Source of the DNA: Methylomonas koyamae
GTDB taxonomy: Bacteria; Pseudomonadota; Gammaproteobacteria; Methylococcales; Methylomonadaceae
NCBI RefSeq assembly: GCF_006483455.1
Contig: NZ_PPPU01000027.1
Location: forward strand, 1 to 64,000
Length of the DNA stretch: 64,000 bases
Direction: 5' to 3'
The first letter of the stretch is position 1, and every line of letters starts with the position of its first letter. The position numbers were made by a program, and so were the translations under genes. Shown here in pieces: positions 38,412 to 46,364 of this stretch. The notes under the pieces were generated by a model. That model was not told where the DNA came from, ran no database searches, and worked only from the letters and a program-made list of their open reading frames with translations.

Positions 38412-41141
38412 CTAATGCGCTTCGTCCCAGTTGGCACCGGTGCCGGCTTCCACCAGCAAGGGCACGGCCAACTCGGCGGCAGCGGACATGATGCCGGTGA
38501 TTTTGGCAATGCTGTCCGTGAGAATGGGCTCGGCCACTTCGAACACCAGTTCGTCGTGCACCTGCATGATCATTTTCAGGTCGGCGCCGCTAGTTTCGAT
38601 CCAGTCGTGGCAGGCGATCATCGCCCGTTTGATGATGTCGGCAGCGCTACCCTGCATCGGCGCGTTGATCGCGGTGCGTTCGGCGTACTGGCGTTGCGCG
38701 GCGTTGCGGGCGTTGATGTCCGGCAAATACAGACGGCGGCCGAAGAGGGTTTCGACATAGCCTTGCTGCTTGGCCAATTCCCGCGTGCTGTCCATGTAGT
38801 GCTTGACGCCGGGGTAACGGCTGAAATACAGGTCGATGTAAGACTGGGCCTGATTGCGCGGCAAGCCCAATTGCTGCGCCAAGCCGAAGGCCGACATGCC
38901 GTAAATCAGGCCGAAGTTGATCGCCTTGGCCGAGCGGCGCAAGTCGTGGGTGACCTGATCCGGCGCCACTTCGAACACTTCGGCGGCGGTAGCGCGGTGT
39001 ACGTCCTCACCGGCGGCAAAGGCTTTCAGCAAACCCGCGTCGCCGGACAAATGCGCCATGATCCGCAATTCGATCTGCGAATAATCCGCCGCAACGATTT
39101 TGTAGCCGGACGGGGCGATAAAGGCTTGGCGGATTTTGCGGCCTTCCTCGCTACGGATCGGAATGTTCTGCAGGTTGGGGTCGGTCGACGACAACCGCCC
39201 GGTCGCCGCCACCGCCTGGTGGTAGGAGGTATGCACCCGCCCGGTTTTGCGGTTGATCTGCTGCGGCAGTTTGTCGGTGTAAGTCGATTTCAATTTGCTC
39301 AGGCCGCGGTGTTCCAGAATCAGTCGCGGTAACGCAAAATCCACCGCCAATTCCTGCAATACCGATTCATCGGTCGACGGCTGGCCTTTCGGGGTTTTTT
39401 TCAGTATCGGCAGATTCAGCCGGTCGTACAGGATTTCCTGAATCTGTTTCGGCGAACCCAGGTTAAAAGCCGAGCCGGCCAGATCGTGGGCCTGGATTTC
39501 CAGGCCTATCATCCGGTCCGCCAATTCCTGGCTTTGCTGGGCCAGCATGTCGCTGTCGATCAGCACGCCGTTTTCCTCGATTTTGGCCAGCACTTTGACC
39601 AGCGGCAGCTCGATATCGTTATACAAGGCCCACAAACTGGGCCGTTGCTGCAATTCGGCGGACAGGGTCTGGTGCAGGCGCAAGGTGATGTCGGCGTCTT
39701 CGGCGGCGTATTCGGTGGCGAGATCGATCGCCACTTCGGCAAAACCGATCTGCTTGGCGCCCTTGCCGCAGACGTCCTCGAAGTGAATGGTATCGACACC
39801 CAGGTAATGTTTGGCCAGGTCGTCCATATTGTGTTTGGTCGCGGTACTGTTCAACACGTAGGATTGCAGCATCGTGTCGTGGCGGATACCGCGCAACGCG
39901 ATGCCGTGGTTGGCCAGGACGTGGGCGTCGTATTTCAGGTTTTGGCCGAGCTTGGCGTGGTCCGGGTTTTCCAGTAACGGTTTCAAAGCCTTCAGCACGC
40001 TCTGCCGATCCAGTTGCGCCGGCGCGTCCGGGTAATCGTGCGCCAGCGGTAAATACGCGGCTTGGCCGGCTTCGATTGCAAACGAAACGCCGACGATCTC
40101 GGCTTCGCTGTAATTCAGGCTGCTGGTTTCGGTATCGAACGCGAACAGCTCGGCTTGTTCCAGCCGGACCAGCCAGGCGTCGAATTCGGCTTGGCTGAGG
40201 ATGGTTTGGTAATCTTTTGCGACCGGCGCCGGTTTCGGCGCTGCGGCTTGCCCGACCGGTTCGGCTGTGGTTGCTGAGGCGTCGCCGTTCAGCGTTTTCA
40301 ACCAACTGCTGAAGCCCAGACTGCCCAACTGCTGTTTCAACGCGGCGATATCCGGTTCCTTACGTTTCAGATCGTCCAGGCTGTAATGCAAGGCCACGTC
40401 GCATTTGATCGTGGTCAATTCCCGCGATAGCGGCAATTGGCCCAAGGCCTCGCGCAGGTTGTCGCCGATTTTGCCTTTGATTTGGTCGGCGCTGGCGATC
40501 AGGTTGTCCAGCGTGCCGTATTCCTGCAGCCATTTGGCGGCGGTTTTCGGTCCGACCTTGGGCACGCCGGGGATGTTGTCCACCGCGTCGCCCATCAAAG
40601 CCAGATAATCGATGATTTGTTCCGGCTTGACGCCGAATTTGTCCTGAACCCCGGCAATGTCCATCACCGCGCCGGTCATCGAGTTTTCCAGGATGATCTG
40701 CTCGTTGACCAATTGCGCCATGTCCTTGTCGCCGGTGGAAATGATGACATTGAAGCCCTGGCGGGCGGCGTTTTGCGCCAGACTGCCCAGCACGTCGTCG
40801 GCCTCGACCCCGTGTTCGATGATCAGCGGCAACCCCAAAGACCGGATCAAGTCGTGCAGCGGTTGAATCTGCACCCGCAATTCGTCCGGCATCGGCGGCC
40901 GGTGCGCCTTGTATTGGTCGTACAACTCGTGACGGAAGGTCTTGCCCGGCGCGTCGAATACCACAGCGAAGTAAGGCGTGTTGTAGTCGTTGATTAACTT
41001 GCGCAACATGTTGGAAACGCCGTAAACGGCGTTGGTCGGTTCGCCTTTACTGTTGGTCAGCGGCGGTACGGCGTGAAAGGCGCGAAACAGAAACGACGAA
41101 CCGTCGACGAGAATCAGTTTGTGGATGGCGGAATCGGACAT
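38412..41141 (-). CDS. polA: DNA polymerase I
   Basis: Starting at ATG 41141 (MSDSAIHKLILVDGSSFLFRAFHAVPPL) the product has 909 residues. The 5'-3' exonuclease domain comes first (GDKDMAQLV, MGDAVDNIPGVPKVGPKTAAKWL). The 3'-5' exonuclease domain keeps its Asp-x-Glu motif (AFDTETSSL). The polymerase domain has VAADYSQIELRIMAHLSGD (motif A), RRSAKAINFGLIYGMSAFGLA (motif B) and MQVHDELVFEV (motif C). All three activities appear intact. It is used in repair and Okazaki-fragment processing. Confidence 0.98.
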   Translation of the reverse strand: MSDSAIHKLILVDGSSFLFRAFHAVPPLTNSKGEPTNAVYGVSNMLRKLINDYNTPYFAVVFDAPGKTFRHELYDQYKAHRPPMPDELRVQIQPLHDLIRSLGLPLIIEHGVEADDVLGSLAQNAARQGFNVIISTGDKDMAQLVNEQIILENSMTGAVMDIAGVQDKFGVKPEQIIDYLALMGDAVDNIPGVPKVGPKTAAKWLQEYGTLDNLIASADQIKGKIGDNLREALGQLPLSRELTTIKCDVALHYSLDDLKRKEPDIAALKQQLGSLGFSSWLKTLNGDASATTAEPVGQAAAPKPAPVAKDYQTILSQAEFDAWLVRLEQAELFAFDTETSSLNYSEAEIVGVSFAIEAGQAAYLPLAHDYPDAPAQLDRQSVLKALKPLLENPDHAKLGQNLKYDAHVLANHGIALRGIRHDTMLQSYVLNSTATKHNMDDLAKHYLGVDTIHFEDVCGKGAKQIGFAEVAIDLATEYAAEDADITLRLHQTLSAELQQRPSLWALYNDIELPLVKVLAKIEENGVLIDSDMLAQQSQELADRMIGLEIQAHDLAGSAFNLGSPKQIQEILYDRLNLPILKKTPKGQPSTDESVLQELAVDFALPRLILEHRGLSKLKSTYTDKLPQQINRKTGRVHTSYHQAVAATGRLSSTDPNLQNIPIRSEEGRKIRQAFIAPSGYKIVAADYSQIELRIMAHLSGDAGLLKAFAAGEDVHRATAAEVFEVAPDQVTHDLRRSAKAINFGLIYGMSAFGLAQQLGLPRNQAQSYIDLYFSRYPGVKHYMDSTRELAKQQGYVETLFGRRLYLPDINARNAAQRQYAERTAINAPMQGSAADIIKRAMIACHDWIETSGADLKMIMQVHDELVFEVAEPILTDSIAKITGIMSAAAELAVPLLVEAGTGANWDEAH

Positions 41142-41291
41142 GTGCGGTCGAAAGACAGATAGATGCCGGAACGATACAGGGCGAGCCAGAGCGCTGCAAG
41201 CGTAGAATTTCACACGCCGCCGGCGCACGCTTTTCTCGGCGGTGCTTAGCGCAGTAGACTATTGCTATCCGCAACTTAGCAGAGAACGGCC

Positions 41292-41888
41292 ATGGCCCTT
41301 GCCAAACTCAAAACCCGCATCAGCCCGGAACACTATCTGGCCGGCGAACGCCAGTCCGAGCTCCGCCACCAGCTCATCGACGGCGAAGTCTATGCGATGA
41401 CCGGCGGCAGTGAGAACCACAACTTGCTGGAAGGTAATATTTTCAATCTGTTCAAAAACGGCCTGAAAGGCAAGCCGTGCAAGACTTTCATGTCCGATAT
41501 GAAACTGCGCATCGCCGACGATTTTTTCTACCCGGACGTGATGGTGGTTTGCGGCGAAGACAAGCAGGACAACTACTACAAAACCGCGCCGGTCGTGATC
41601 GTGGAAGTGTTGTCCAAAACCACGCGCAAATTCGACCAGACCGCCAAACGTCTGCGCTGCCAGACCCTGCCGACGCTGGAGGAATACGTGCTGGTCGAGC
41701 AGGATAAAGGCGAGATTCAGGTATTCCGCCGCAACCAGCATTGGCAGTCGTTTTATTACTATCTGGGCGACCAGATCGAATTCGCAGCGCTGGATCTTAG
41801 CCTGAGCGTGGCCGATATTTACGAGCAGGTCGATAACGAGGACGTCGTGGCGTTCAACCAACAGCCGCCGGCCGAGTCGCTGCCTTAA
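41292..41888 (+). CDS. Uma2 family endonuclease
   Basis: The 198-residue protein belongs to the Uma2/DUF820 group of PD-(D/E)xK nuclease-like proteins, very common in cyanobacteria and methanotrophs. Visible core: HQLIDGEVYAMTGGSENHN, YPDVMVVC (Asp), and the VVIVEVLSKTTRKFDQTAKR strand with Glu and Lys. Function in vivo is not known. A clear paralogue lies at 43330-43923, on the far side of the symporter gene. The two differ in many positions, so the duplication is old or they were acquired separately. Confidence 0.88.
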   Translation: MALAKLKTRISPEHYLAGERQSELRHQLIDGEVYAMTGGSENHNLLEGNIFNLFKNGLKGKPCKTFMSDMKLRIADDFFYPDVMVVCGEDKQDNYYKTAPVVIVEVLSKTTRKFDQTAKRLRCQTLPTLEEYVLVEQDKGEIQVFRRNQHWQSFYYYLGDQIEFAALDLSLSVADIYEQVDNEDVVAFNQQPPAESLP

Positions 41889-41898
41889 GCAGGCGCCG

Positions 41899-43149
41899 TC
41901 AGGCCGGATTTTGCCGCGGTTGATCGACCAGCGCGGCGATGACCAAATCGCCGCTGACGTTCAAGGTGGTGCGACACATGTCCAGAAAGCGGTCCACCCC
42001 CAGAATCAGACCCATGCCTTCGGCCGGTATCCCGACCTGCTGGGTCAGAATCATGATCAAAGGCAGCGAGCCGCCCGGTACGCCGGCGGTGCCGATGCCG
42101 GCCAGGATCGACATCAAAACCACCTGCACCTGTTGCGCCAACGATAGATCGACGCCGTAGACCTGGGCCAGAAACAATACGGTAATGCCTTCGAACAGCG
42201 CCGTGCCGTTCTGGTTGGCGGTGGAGCCTATCGTCAGCACAAAGCGCGAAACTTCCGGGCTGAGTTTCAATTCCCGTTCCGCCAGTTCCAATGAGCGCGG
42301 TAATGTGGCGTTGGACGACGCAGTCGCGAAGGCATACAAATACACGTCGCGGCATTGCCGGAAAAACGGCCAGGGCGCGATACCTCTGAATAGCCTTAAC
42401 ATTGCGCTATAAACCAGACCTTGTTGCAACAGCAGGCCGGCGACCACCACCAGCACGTAGAATCCCAGCGAGAACAAAATCTGGTGGCCGAATTTAAAGG
42501 TGGATTGAAACACCAGCGCGAATACCGCCCACGGCGCGAATTGCATCGCCGCGTCCACTATCCGCAGGCAGGCGGCGTAAGTTTCCTCCAACAACGCCAG
42601 CCAACGCGACGGTTTGCCGCCGTTCGCTGCCGCGAGAGCAGCACCGAACGCCAACGAAAAAAACATCAACGACAGCATCTCGCCGTCCAGGGCCTGCACG
42701 GCGCTGTTGAACGGGTTTTTCGGGATGATCTCCAGCAACGATTGCACCACCGGCTTGGCTTGCGCCACGTGTTGGCGGATCTTGTGCACACCGGCCTCGT
42801 CGCCGAGCAGTTGCGAAATATCCAGACCGGTGCCGGGCTGCAGCAGATTTACTAGCGACACGCCGATCACCACCGACGCCGAGCTGGCAATCAGCGTAAA
42901 TAATAAAGTGCGCTGGGCAACCCGCGCCAAACCGTGGTGGCTGCTGAGCTGGTAAACGCCCAGCATCAAACCGCTCATCACCATCGGCACTACGATCATG
43001 AAGATCAGCCGCAGAAAAATCTGGCCGACCGGTTCCAATAGGTAGCGGTTGAATACCTGCAAGCCGGCGTGGTCGGCAAAACCGTGGCAGGCCAGGCCGG
43101 CGGCGGCCCCCAACCCTAGGCTGAGCAATAATCGGTGATGGTTTTTCAT
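41899..43149 (-). CDS. Dicarboxylate/amino acid:cation symporter (DAACS family)
   Basis: From ATG 43149 (MKNHHRLLLSLGLGAAAGLACHGF) the product has 416 residues with about eight membrane segments. Family signatures are FLRLIFMIVVPMVMSGLMLGVYQL, the serine-rich reentrant loop FATASSNATLPRSLELAE, the helix 7 motif TIGSTANQNGTALFEG (NxT-like) and GIGTAGVPGGSLPLI. It would import glutamate, aspartate or C4-dicarboxylates with Na+ or H+. Another start at 43158 is possible but too close to its Shine-Dalgarno sequence. It converges with the first Uma2 gene. Confidence 0.93.
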   Translation of the reverse strand: MKNHHRLLLSLGLGAAAGLACHGFADHAGLQVFNRYLLEPVGQIFLRLIFMIVVPMVMSGLMLGVYQLSSHHGLARVAQRTLLFTLIASSASVVIGVSLVNLLQPGTGLDISQLLGDEAGVHKIRQHVAQAKPVVQSLLEIIPKNPFNSAVQALDGEMLSLMFFSLAFGAALAAANGGKPSRWLALLEETYAACLRIVDAAMQFAPWAVFALVFQSTFKFGHQILFSLGFYVLVVVAGLLLQQGLVYSAMLRLFRGIAPWPFFRQCRDVYLYAFATASSNATLPRSLELAERELKLSPEVSRFVLTIGSTANQNGTALFEGITVLFLAQVYGVDLSLAQQVQVVLMSILAGIGTAGVPGGSLPLIMILTQQVGIPAEGMGLILGVDRFLDMCRTTLNVSGDLVIAALVDQPRQNPA

Positions 43150-43329
43150 GGCAGACATCCGCTCGGCAGTCGCAATAGCCTGGATAGTAGGTCTTTTCGC
43201 CGGATTTGTTAACTTTGCCGTGGTTCGGCGCGTCTTGTATTTCCCGGGCCGATCTCTAACAATACCGACACTCGGCCTGCCGGCCGGGCATTCGGTTATT
43301 TCCTTGAACAGTTGTAGGCGGGGCGCATC

Positions 43330-43923
43330 ATGGCTTTCCACACCGATCAACCCGATGTTTATTTGACGGAAGACGAATATCTGGCCAGCGAGGCGGCTGC
43401 CGAAGTCAAGCGCGAGTATATCGACGGCCAGGTCCGCGCGATGACCGGTGCCGGTTATAACCACAATTGCATCGCGGCCAACATTCTCGGCGAGTTCAGA
43501 AGTCATCTAAAAGGTACGCCCTGCGCGACGTTCAAGGCCGAAATCAAACTGCAGATCGGCAAGGATTACGTCTACCCGGACGTACTGGTGGATTGCAGCA
43601 ATATGTCCGGAAACGACCTATTTTCAACGGCGCCGGTCATAATCGTGGAGGTGTTGTCCCGCTCCACCCGTAAAACCGACACCACCACCAAACTGATCCG
43701 CTACATCAACCTGCCGTCGTTGCAGGAATACGTGCTGATCGAACCGGACATCGTTTCGGTGCAAGTCCTGCGCCGCGCCAACCACTGGCTATCCGAGTAC
43801 TATTTTCTCGGCGACGACGTGACGTTTACCTCGATCGGGCTAACGCTGAAAGTGGAGGACATTTACGACCGGGTCGAGAACCGCGACATCAACGAATTCC
43901 GCGAACGGGCGCAACAACCATGA
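43330..43923 (+). CDS. Uma2 family endonuclease (second copy)
   Basis: The 197-residue paralogue of 41292-41888 has the same core: REYIDGQVRAMTGAGYNHN, YPDVLVDC and VIIVEVLSRSTRKTDTTTK. Its Asp, Glu and Lys positions are kept. The stop overlaps the start of the Rof-type gene (ATGA at 43920), so the two proteins are made together. No antitoxin-like or DNA-recognition partner is visible. Function is unknown. Confidence 0.88.
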   Translation: MAFHTDQPDVYLTEDEYLASEAAAEVKREYIDGQVRAMTGAGYNHNCIAANILGEFRSHLKGTPCATFKAEIKLQIGKDYVYPDVLVDCSNMSGNDLFSTAPVIIVEVLSRSTRKTDTTTKLIRYINLPSLQEYVLIEPDIVSVQVLRRANHWLSEYYFLGDDVTFTSIGLTLKVEDIYDRVENRDINEFRERAQQP

Positions 43924-44159
43924 CCCAACCCATTGACTGCAACCTGCACGATTACCTGGAAATTGCCTGTATCTACGGCTACCGCGTCAAACTGACGCTG
44001 ACAGACGGCAGCGTGGTGGCAGGCAAAGCTGTCGACACCGTGACGACCGCAGACAAACGCGAATATTTGCAGCTCGATACCGAGCGGGTGGAAACCAATC
44101 GCTTGGCCAAGTTGGAGGTACTGACGCCGGGAGCCAAATTTAGCGAAGTGCGGTTTTAA
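43920..44159 (+). CDS. rof: Rof-type Rho-binding antiterminator
   Basis: Rof binds Rho and blocks factor-dependent transcription termination. The 79-residue product aligns by eye with E. coli Rof: PIDCNLHDYLEIACIYGYRVKLTLTDG against PINCDDYDNLELACQHHLMLTLELKDG, then KREYLQLD and ETNRLAKLEVL. The length is also similar. It is translationally coupled to the Uma2 gene, an unusual partner for a Rho regulator. Confidence 0.85.
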   Translation: MTQPIDCNLHDYLEIACIYGYRVKLTLTDGSVVAGKAVDTVTTADKREYLQLDTERVETNRLAKLEVLTPGAKFSEVRF

Positions 44160-44189
44160 ACCTCAGAAATTACAACCCGGAATCCGCTT

Positions 44190-44621
44190 ATGGACGCTCT
44201 ATCCAACATCCCCACCGTGGCCCACGTGATTCAACAGGCGGTCGCACCGGTATTTCTGCTGACCGGGGTCGCCGGCATTCTCGGCGTGTTGACCAGCCGC
44301 CTGGGACGGGCGGTGGATCGGTTTAGAACCTTGAATATGCTGTTCGAAAACGGTGCCGACGAACACTATCCGGAAATGCGGATTTTGGCCCGGCGCGCCC
44401 ACTGGATTCATTGGGCGATTAGTTTGTGTACCGTATGCGCTTTGTTGATCTGCCTGTCCATCGTCGCCCTGTTCGTCGGTACCGAAATCGCCGTCGATCC
44501 GTCTCCGGTGGTTTCGTTTCTGTTCGTGGCCGCCATGCTGGCCTTGATCGGCGGCTTGCTGTGCTTTTTACGGGAGATCGCGCTGGCGACCGGAATGATT
44601 TCGCTGCCGGGGCCGAAATAA
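44190..44621 (+). CDS. DUF2721 family membrane protein
   Basis: The 143-residue protein starts MDALSNIPTVAHVIQQAVAPVFLLTGVAGILGVLTSRLGRAVDR, the typical DUF2721 beginning. Three membrane segments are visible: the first at residues 20-38, then WAISLCTVCALLICLSIVALFVG, and VSFLFVAAMLALIGGLLCFL. A cytoplasmic loop with the conserved RAHWIHWAI lies between. Function is unknown. It is 30 bp after the Rof-type gene and ends just before a strong hairpin. Confidence 0.85.
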   Translation: MDALSNIPTVAHVIQQAVAPVFLLTGVAGILGVLTSRLGRAVDRFRTLNMLFENGADEHYPEMRILARRAHWIHWAISLCTVCALLICLSIVALFVGTEIAVDPSPVVSFLFVAAMLALIGGLLCFLREIALATGMISLPGPK

Positions 44622-44631
44622 TGACTTAGGA

Positions 44632-44657
44632 AACGGTGGGCAACATTGCCCACCGTT
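44632..44657. terminator. Hairpin between convergent genes
   Basis: AACGGTGGGCAA (44632-44643) and TTGCCCACCGTT (44646-44657) form a perfect 12-bp inverted repeat with a two-base gap. It lies between the convergent DUF2721 and hydrolase genes. There is no T-run on the plus strand, so it may be a bidirectional terminator or an mRNA end-protecting hairpin. Confidence 0.6.
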
Positions 44658-44698
44658 CGCTTCGCCTGGCCGCAAACAAGCAGCCCCAAGCTTACCGA

Positions 44699-45649
44699 CT
44701 AAAGCTTGCGTTTAAAAAAAAGAACCGTTTTTTCGCGCGCGTCATAGGCCTGCTCCACATTCGGAATCATATTGACCGTACCGCCCCGGCCCAAATGCGA
44801 AAAATTGTCGGTGATCGCAATCGGCACCATTAATCGATCCCAAGCATGCGTGGCATCTGGGTAACTAACCACATCTACCAGCGCTTGTTCGTCGGCCGCA
44901 AGACCTGATTTCAACGCCAGACAAGGCGCTGCGCTTTCGTCGTATTCGTCCAACCCGCCGATCTGGATCAGCACCGGCGCGCCGGTTAACGGATTCCCGT
45001 TCGGGCTACCGAAACTGAAATAAGGCAGTCGCGGATTGTTGTAGCCGTAACATAACGGATAGTTGGCGACGTGGGCTTTGAAATGCCGGCCGCCGCCGTA
45101 TTGTTGAGTAACCTGTTCGGTCGCGCTGGCCAGGGTCATGACGCCGCCCCAGGAAAAGCCCAAGACGCCGATTCTTTCCGGGTCGATCTCGGCTTGGTTG
45201 CTTAAAAACTCCAGCGCGGCAAAGGCATCGGGATAGGTCAGAATCGGTAAAGCCGGACGATTGGCGGCCGAGGCAACGCCGCGGGCTTCCCACATGTCGA
45301 GTTCCAGCGTGGCAATACCGGCCTGCTGCAGCTCGCTGGCATAGAAGTCGCCGCGCGCATCCACACCGGCGGAGCCATGTAAAATCACCACGGCCGGCAA
45401 ACCGGCGTGCTTACCGCGGCAGTGTCTCTTTCCCGGCAACGACAACTTGGCTTTGACGGTTAACGCGCCTTGACTGACCACCCCACCCGGAACGCCCGGA
45501 TTGAAAGCCAACTTTTCCGATTGAATCTCGACAAACTCGATTTTGGGTCGGCTTTGCGCAGCGCAATTTGCACCGTCGTGAGCCTGAACGCCGGAAAATG
45601 CGCTCGATAGTAATATGCCGGCGAATAAGGCATCGCGGAATTTGCTCAT
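44699..45649 (-). CDS. Exported dienelactone-hydrolase-family hydrolase
   Basis: The 316-residue product has a signal peptide (MSKFRDALFAGILLSSAFSGVQA). The alpha/beta-hydrolase core shows PAVVILHGSAGVD and the nucleophile in VLGFSWGGVMTLAS (G-x-S-x-G). A candidate Asp is in GGLDEYDES and the His is in PDATHAWDR. It resembles dienelactone hydrolase-like esterases, but the export signal and lack of catabolic neighbours leave the substrate open. The gene is followed by a region without genes up to 46364. Confidence 0.85.
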   Translation of the reverse strand: MSKFRDALFAGILLSSAFSGVQAHDGANCAAQSRPKIEFVEIQSEKLAFNPGVPGGVVSQGALTVKAKLSLPGKRHCRGKHAGLPAVVILHGSAGVDARGDFYASELQQAGIATLELDMWEARGVASAANRPALPILTYPDAFAALEFLSNQAEIDPERIGVLGFSWGGVMTLASATEQVTQQYGGGRHFKAHVANYPLCYGYNNPRLPYFSFGSPNGNPLTGAPVLIQIGGLDEYDESAAPCLALKSGLAADEQALVDVVSYPDATHAWDRLMVPIAITDNFSHLGRGGTVNMIPNVEQAYDAREKTVLFFKRKL

Positions 45650-45798
45650 AGTCGTTTCCTGTTCGGATGGAAGAATTAAACCCGGAATCGGCTTAACCGA
45701 ATTCTAGGCACTGATCTAATGCGCTAGGAAGTATAGTCGCCGCGGAACCTGCGAGTGGACTCGCCGAAATTCAATCGATATAAGGAATCGGACAATCT

Positions 45799-45830
45799 GT
45801 AGGCCGGAACAAGCCGAACGGTGTTTCCGG
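45799..45830. repeat. Short intergenic palindromic repeat (GTAGGCCGGAA type)
   Basis: GTAGGCCGGAACAAGCCG ... GTGTTTCCGG forms an imperfect hairpin (CCGGAA with TTCCGG). The GTAGGCCGGAATAAGCG family of intergenic repeats is widespread in proteobacteria, from memory. The region 45650-45879 around it holds no gene that I can support. Confidence 0.5.
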
Positions 45831-45879
45831 AAATTTAATGCGTGTCATGAACCGAATACGGTGCGACAAATGCTAATAA

Positions 45880-45899
45880 GCTAGACCTGACCCTGTTTT
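45880..45899 (+). repeat. Left copy of a 20-bp direct repeat bounding the AT-rich island
   Basis: GCTAGACCTGACCCTGTTTT here matches GCTAAACCTGACCCTGCTTT at 48614-48633 at 18 of 20 bases. The copies flank the AT-rich segment with the MACPF-collar gene. The last bases of this copy begin the 8-bp tandem array. Confidence 0.75.
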
Positions 45900-45972
45900 C
45901 CTGTTTTCCTGTTTTCCTGTTTTCCTGTTTTCCTGTTTTCCTGTTTTCCTGTTTTCCTGTTTTCCTGTTTTG
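45893..45972 (+). repeat. Tandem 8-bp repeat (CTGTTTTC), nine perfect copies plus one variant
   Basis: Nine exact head-to-tail copies of CTGTTTTC run from 45893 to 45964, followed by CTGTTTTG at 45965-45972. There are no spacers, so this is a simple microsatellite-like array and not a CRISPR. Such arrays change copy number by slippage. It is 390 bp upstream of the MACPF-collar gene, too far to be in a core promoter of that gene. Confidence 0.97.
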
Positions 45973-46364
45973 AAACTCAGTCAAATGGGCTTTAGCGTGA
46001 GGGTGTCGTGGATGCTGCGAGGGAAGTGCGCTGACATGTGATAATCTGTGAAAAAGATGTTGTCAGCGAAATTATAATAACAAAAACAATTAGTTATGTC
46101 AATAATTGATTATTATGACTGCAACGATCTGCCATTGTTTAATTAGTTGTTGTTTATACGAACACCTCCCGCTCCGGTCAAATTAGCTAAGGCTTAGGAA
46201 ACTAAATAACGCAGAAATGGCACTAGAGTTTTTGCGAACACTTTTAGAACTGATAAGCTAATCATGCTGACTTATGGAAATTCTAAGCTTTATAAATCGG
46301 CCAGCAATCATTCGGATTGTTTAGTAAGCAACACATTTAACCAACATACTTTATTGGAGCGAAA
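45973..46364. other. AT-rich intergenic stretch upstream of the MACPF-collar gene
   Basis: About 390 bp without a supportable gene. Base composition turns AT-rich from about 46060 onward. A promoter for the gene at 46365 should lie here, and several AT-rich hexamers occur, such as TATAAT near 46072. I cannot choose a convincing -35/-10 pair. Confidence 0.5.

Noticed and set aside
45893-45972. CRISPR array
   Set aside because: The repeats are 8 bp, directly adjacent and without spacers; no cas genes are near.
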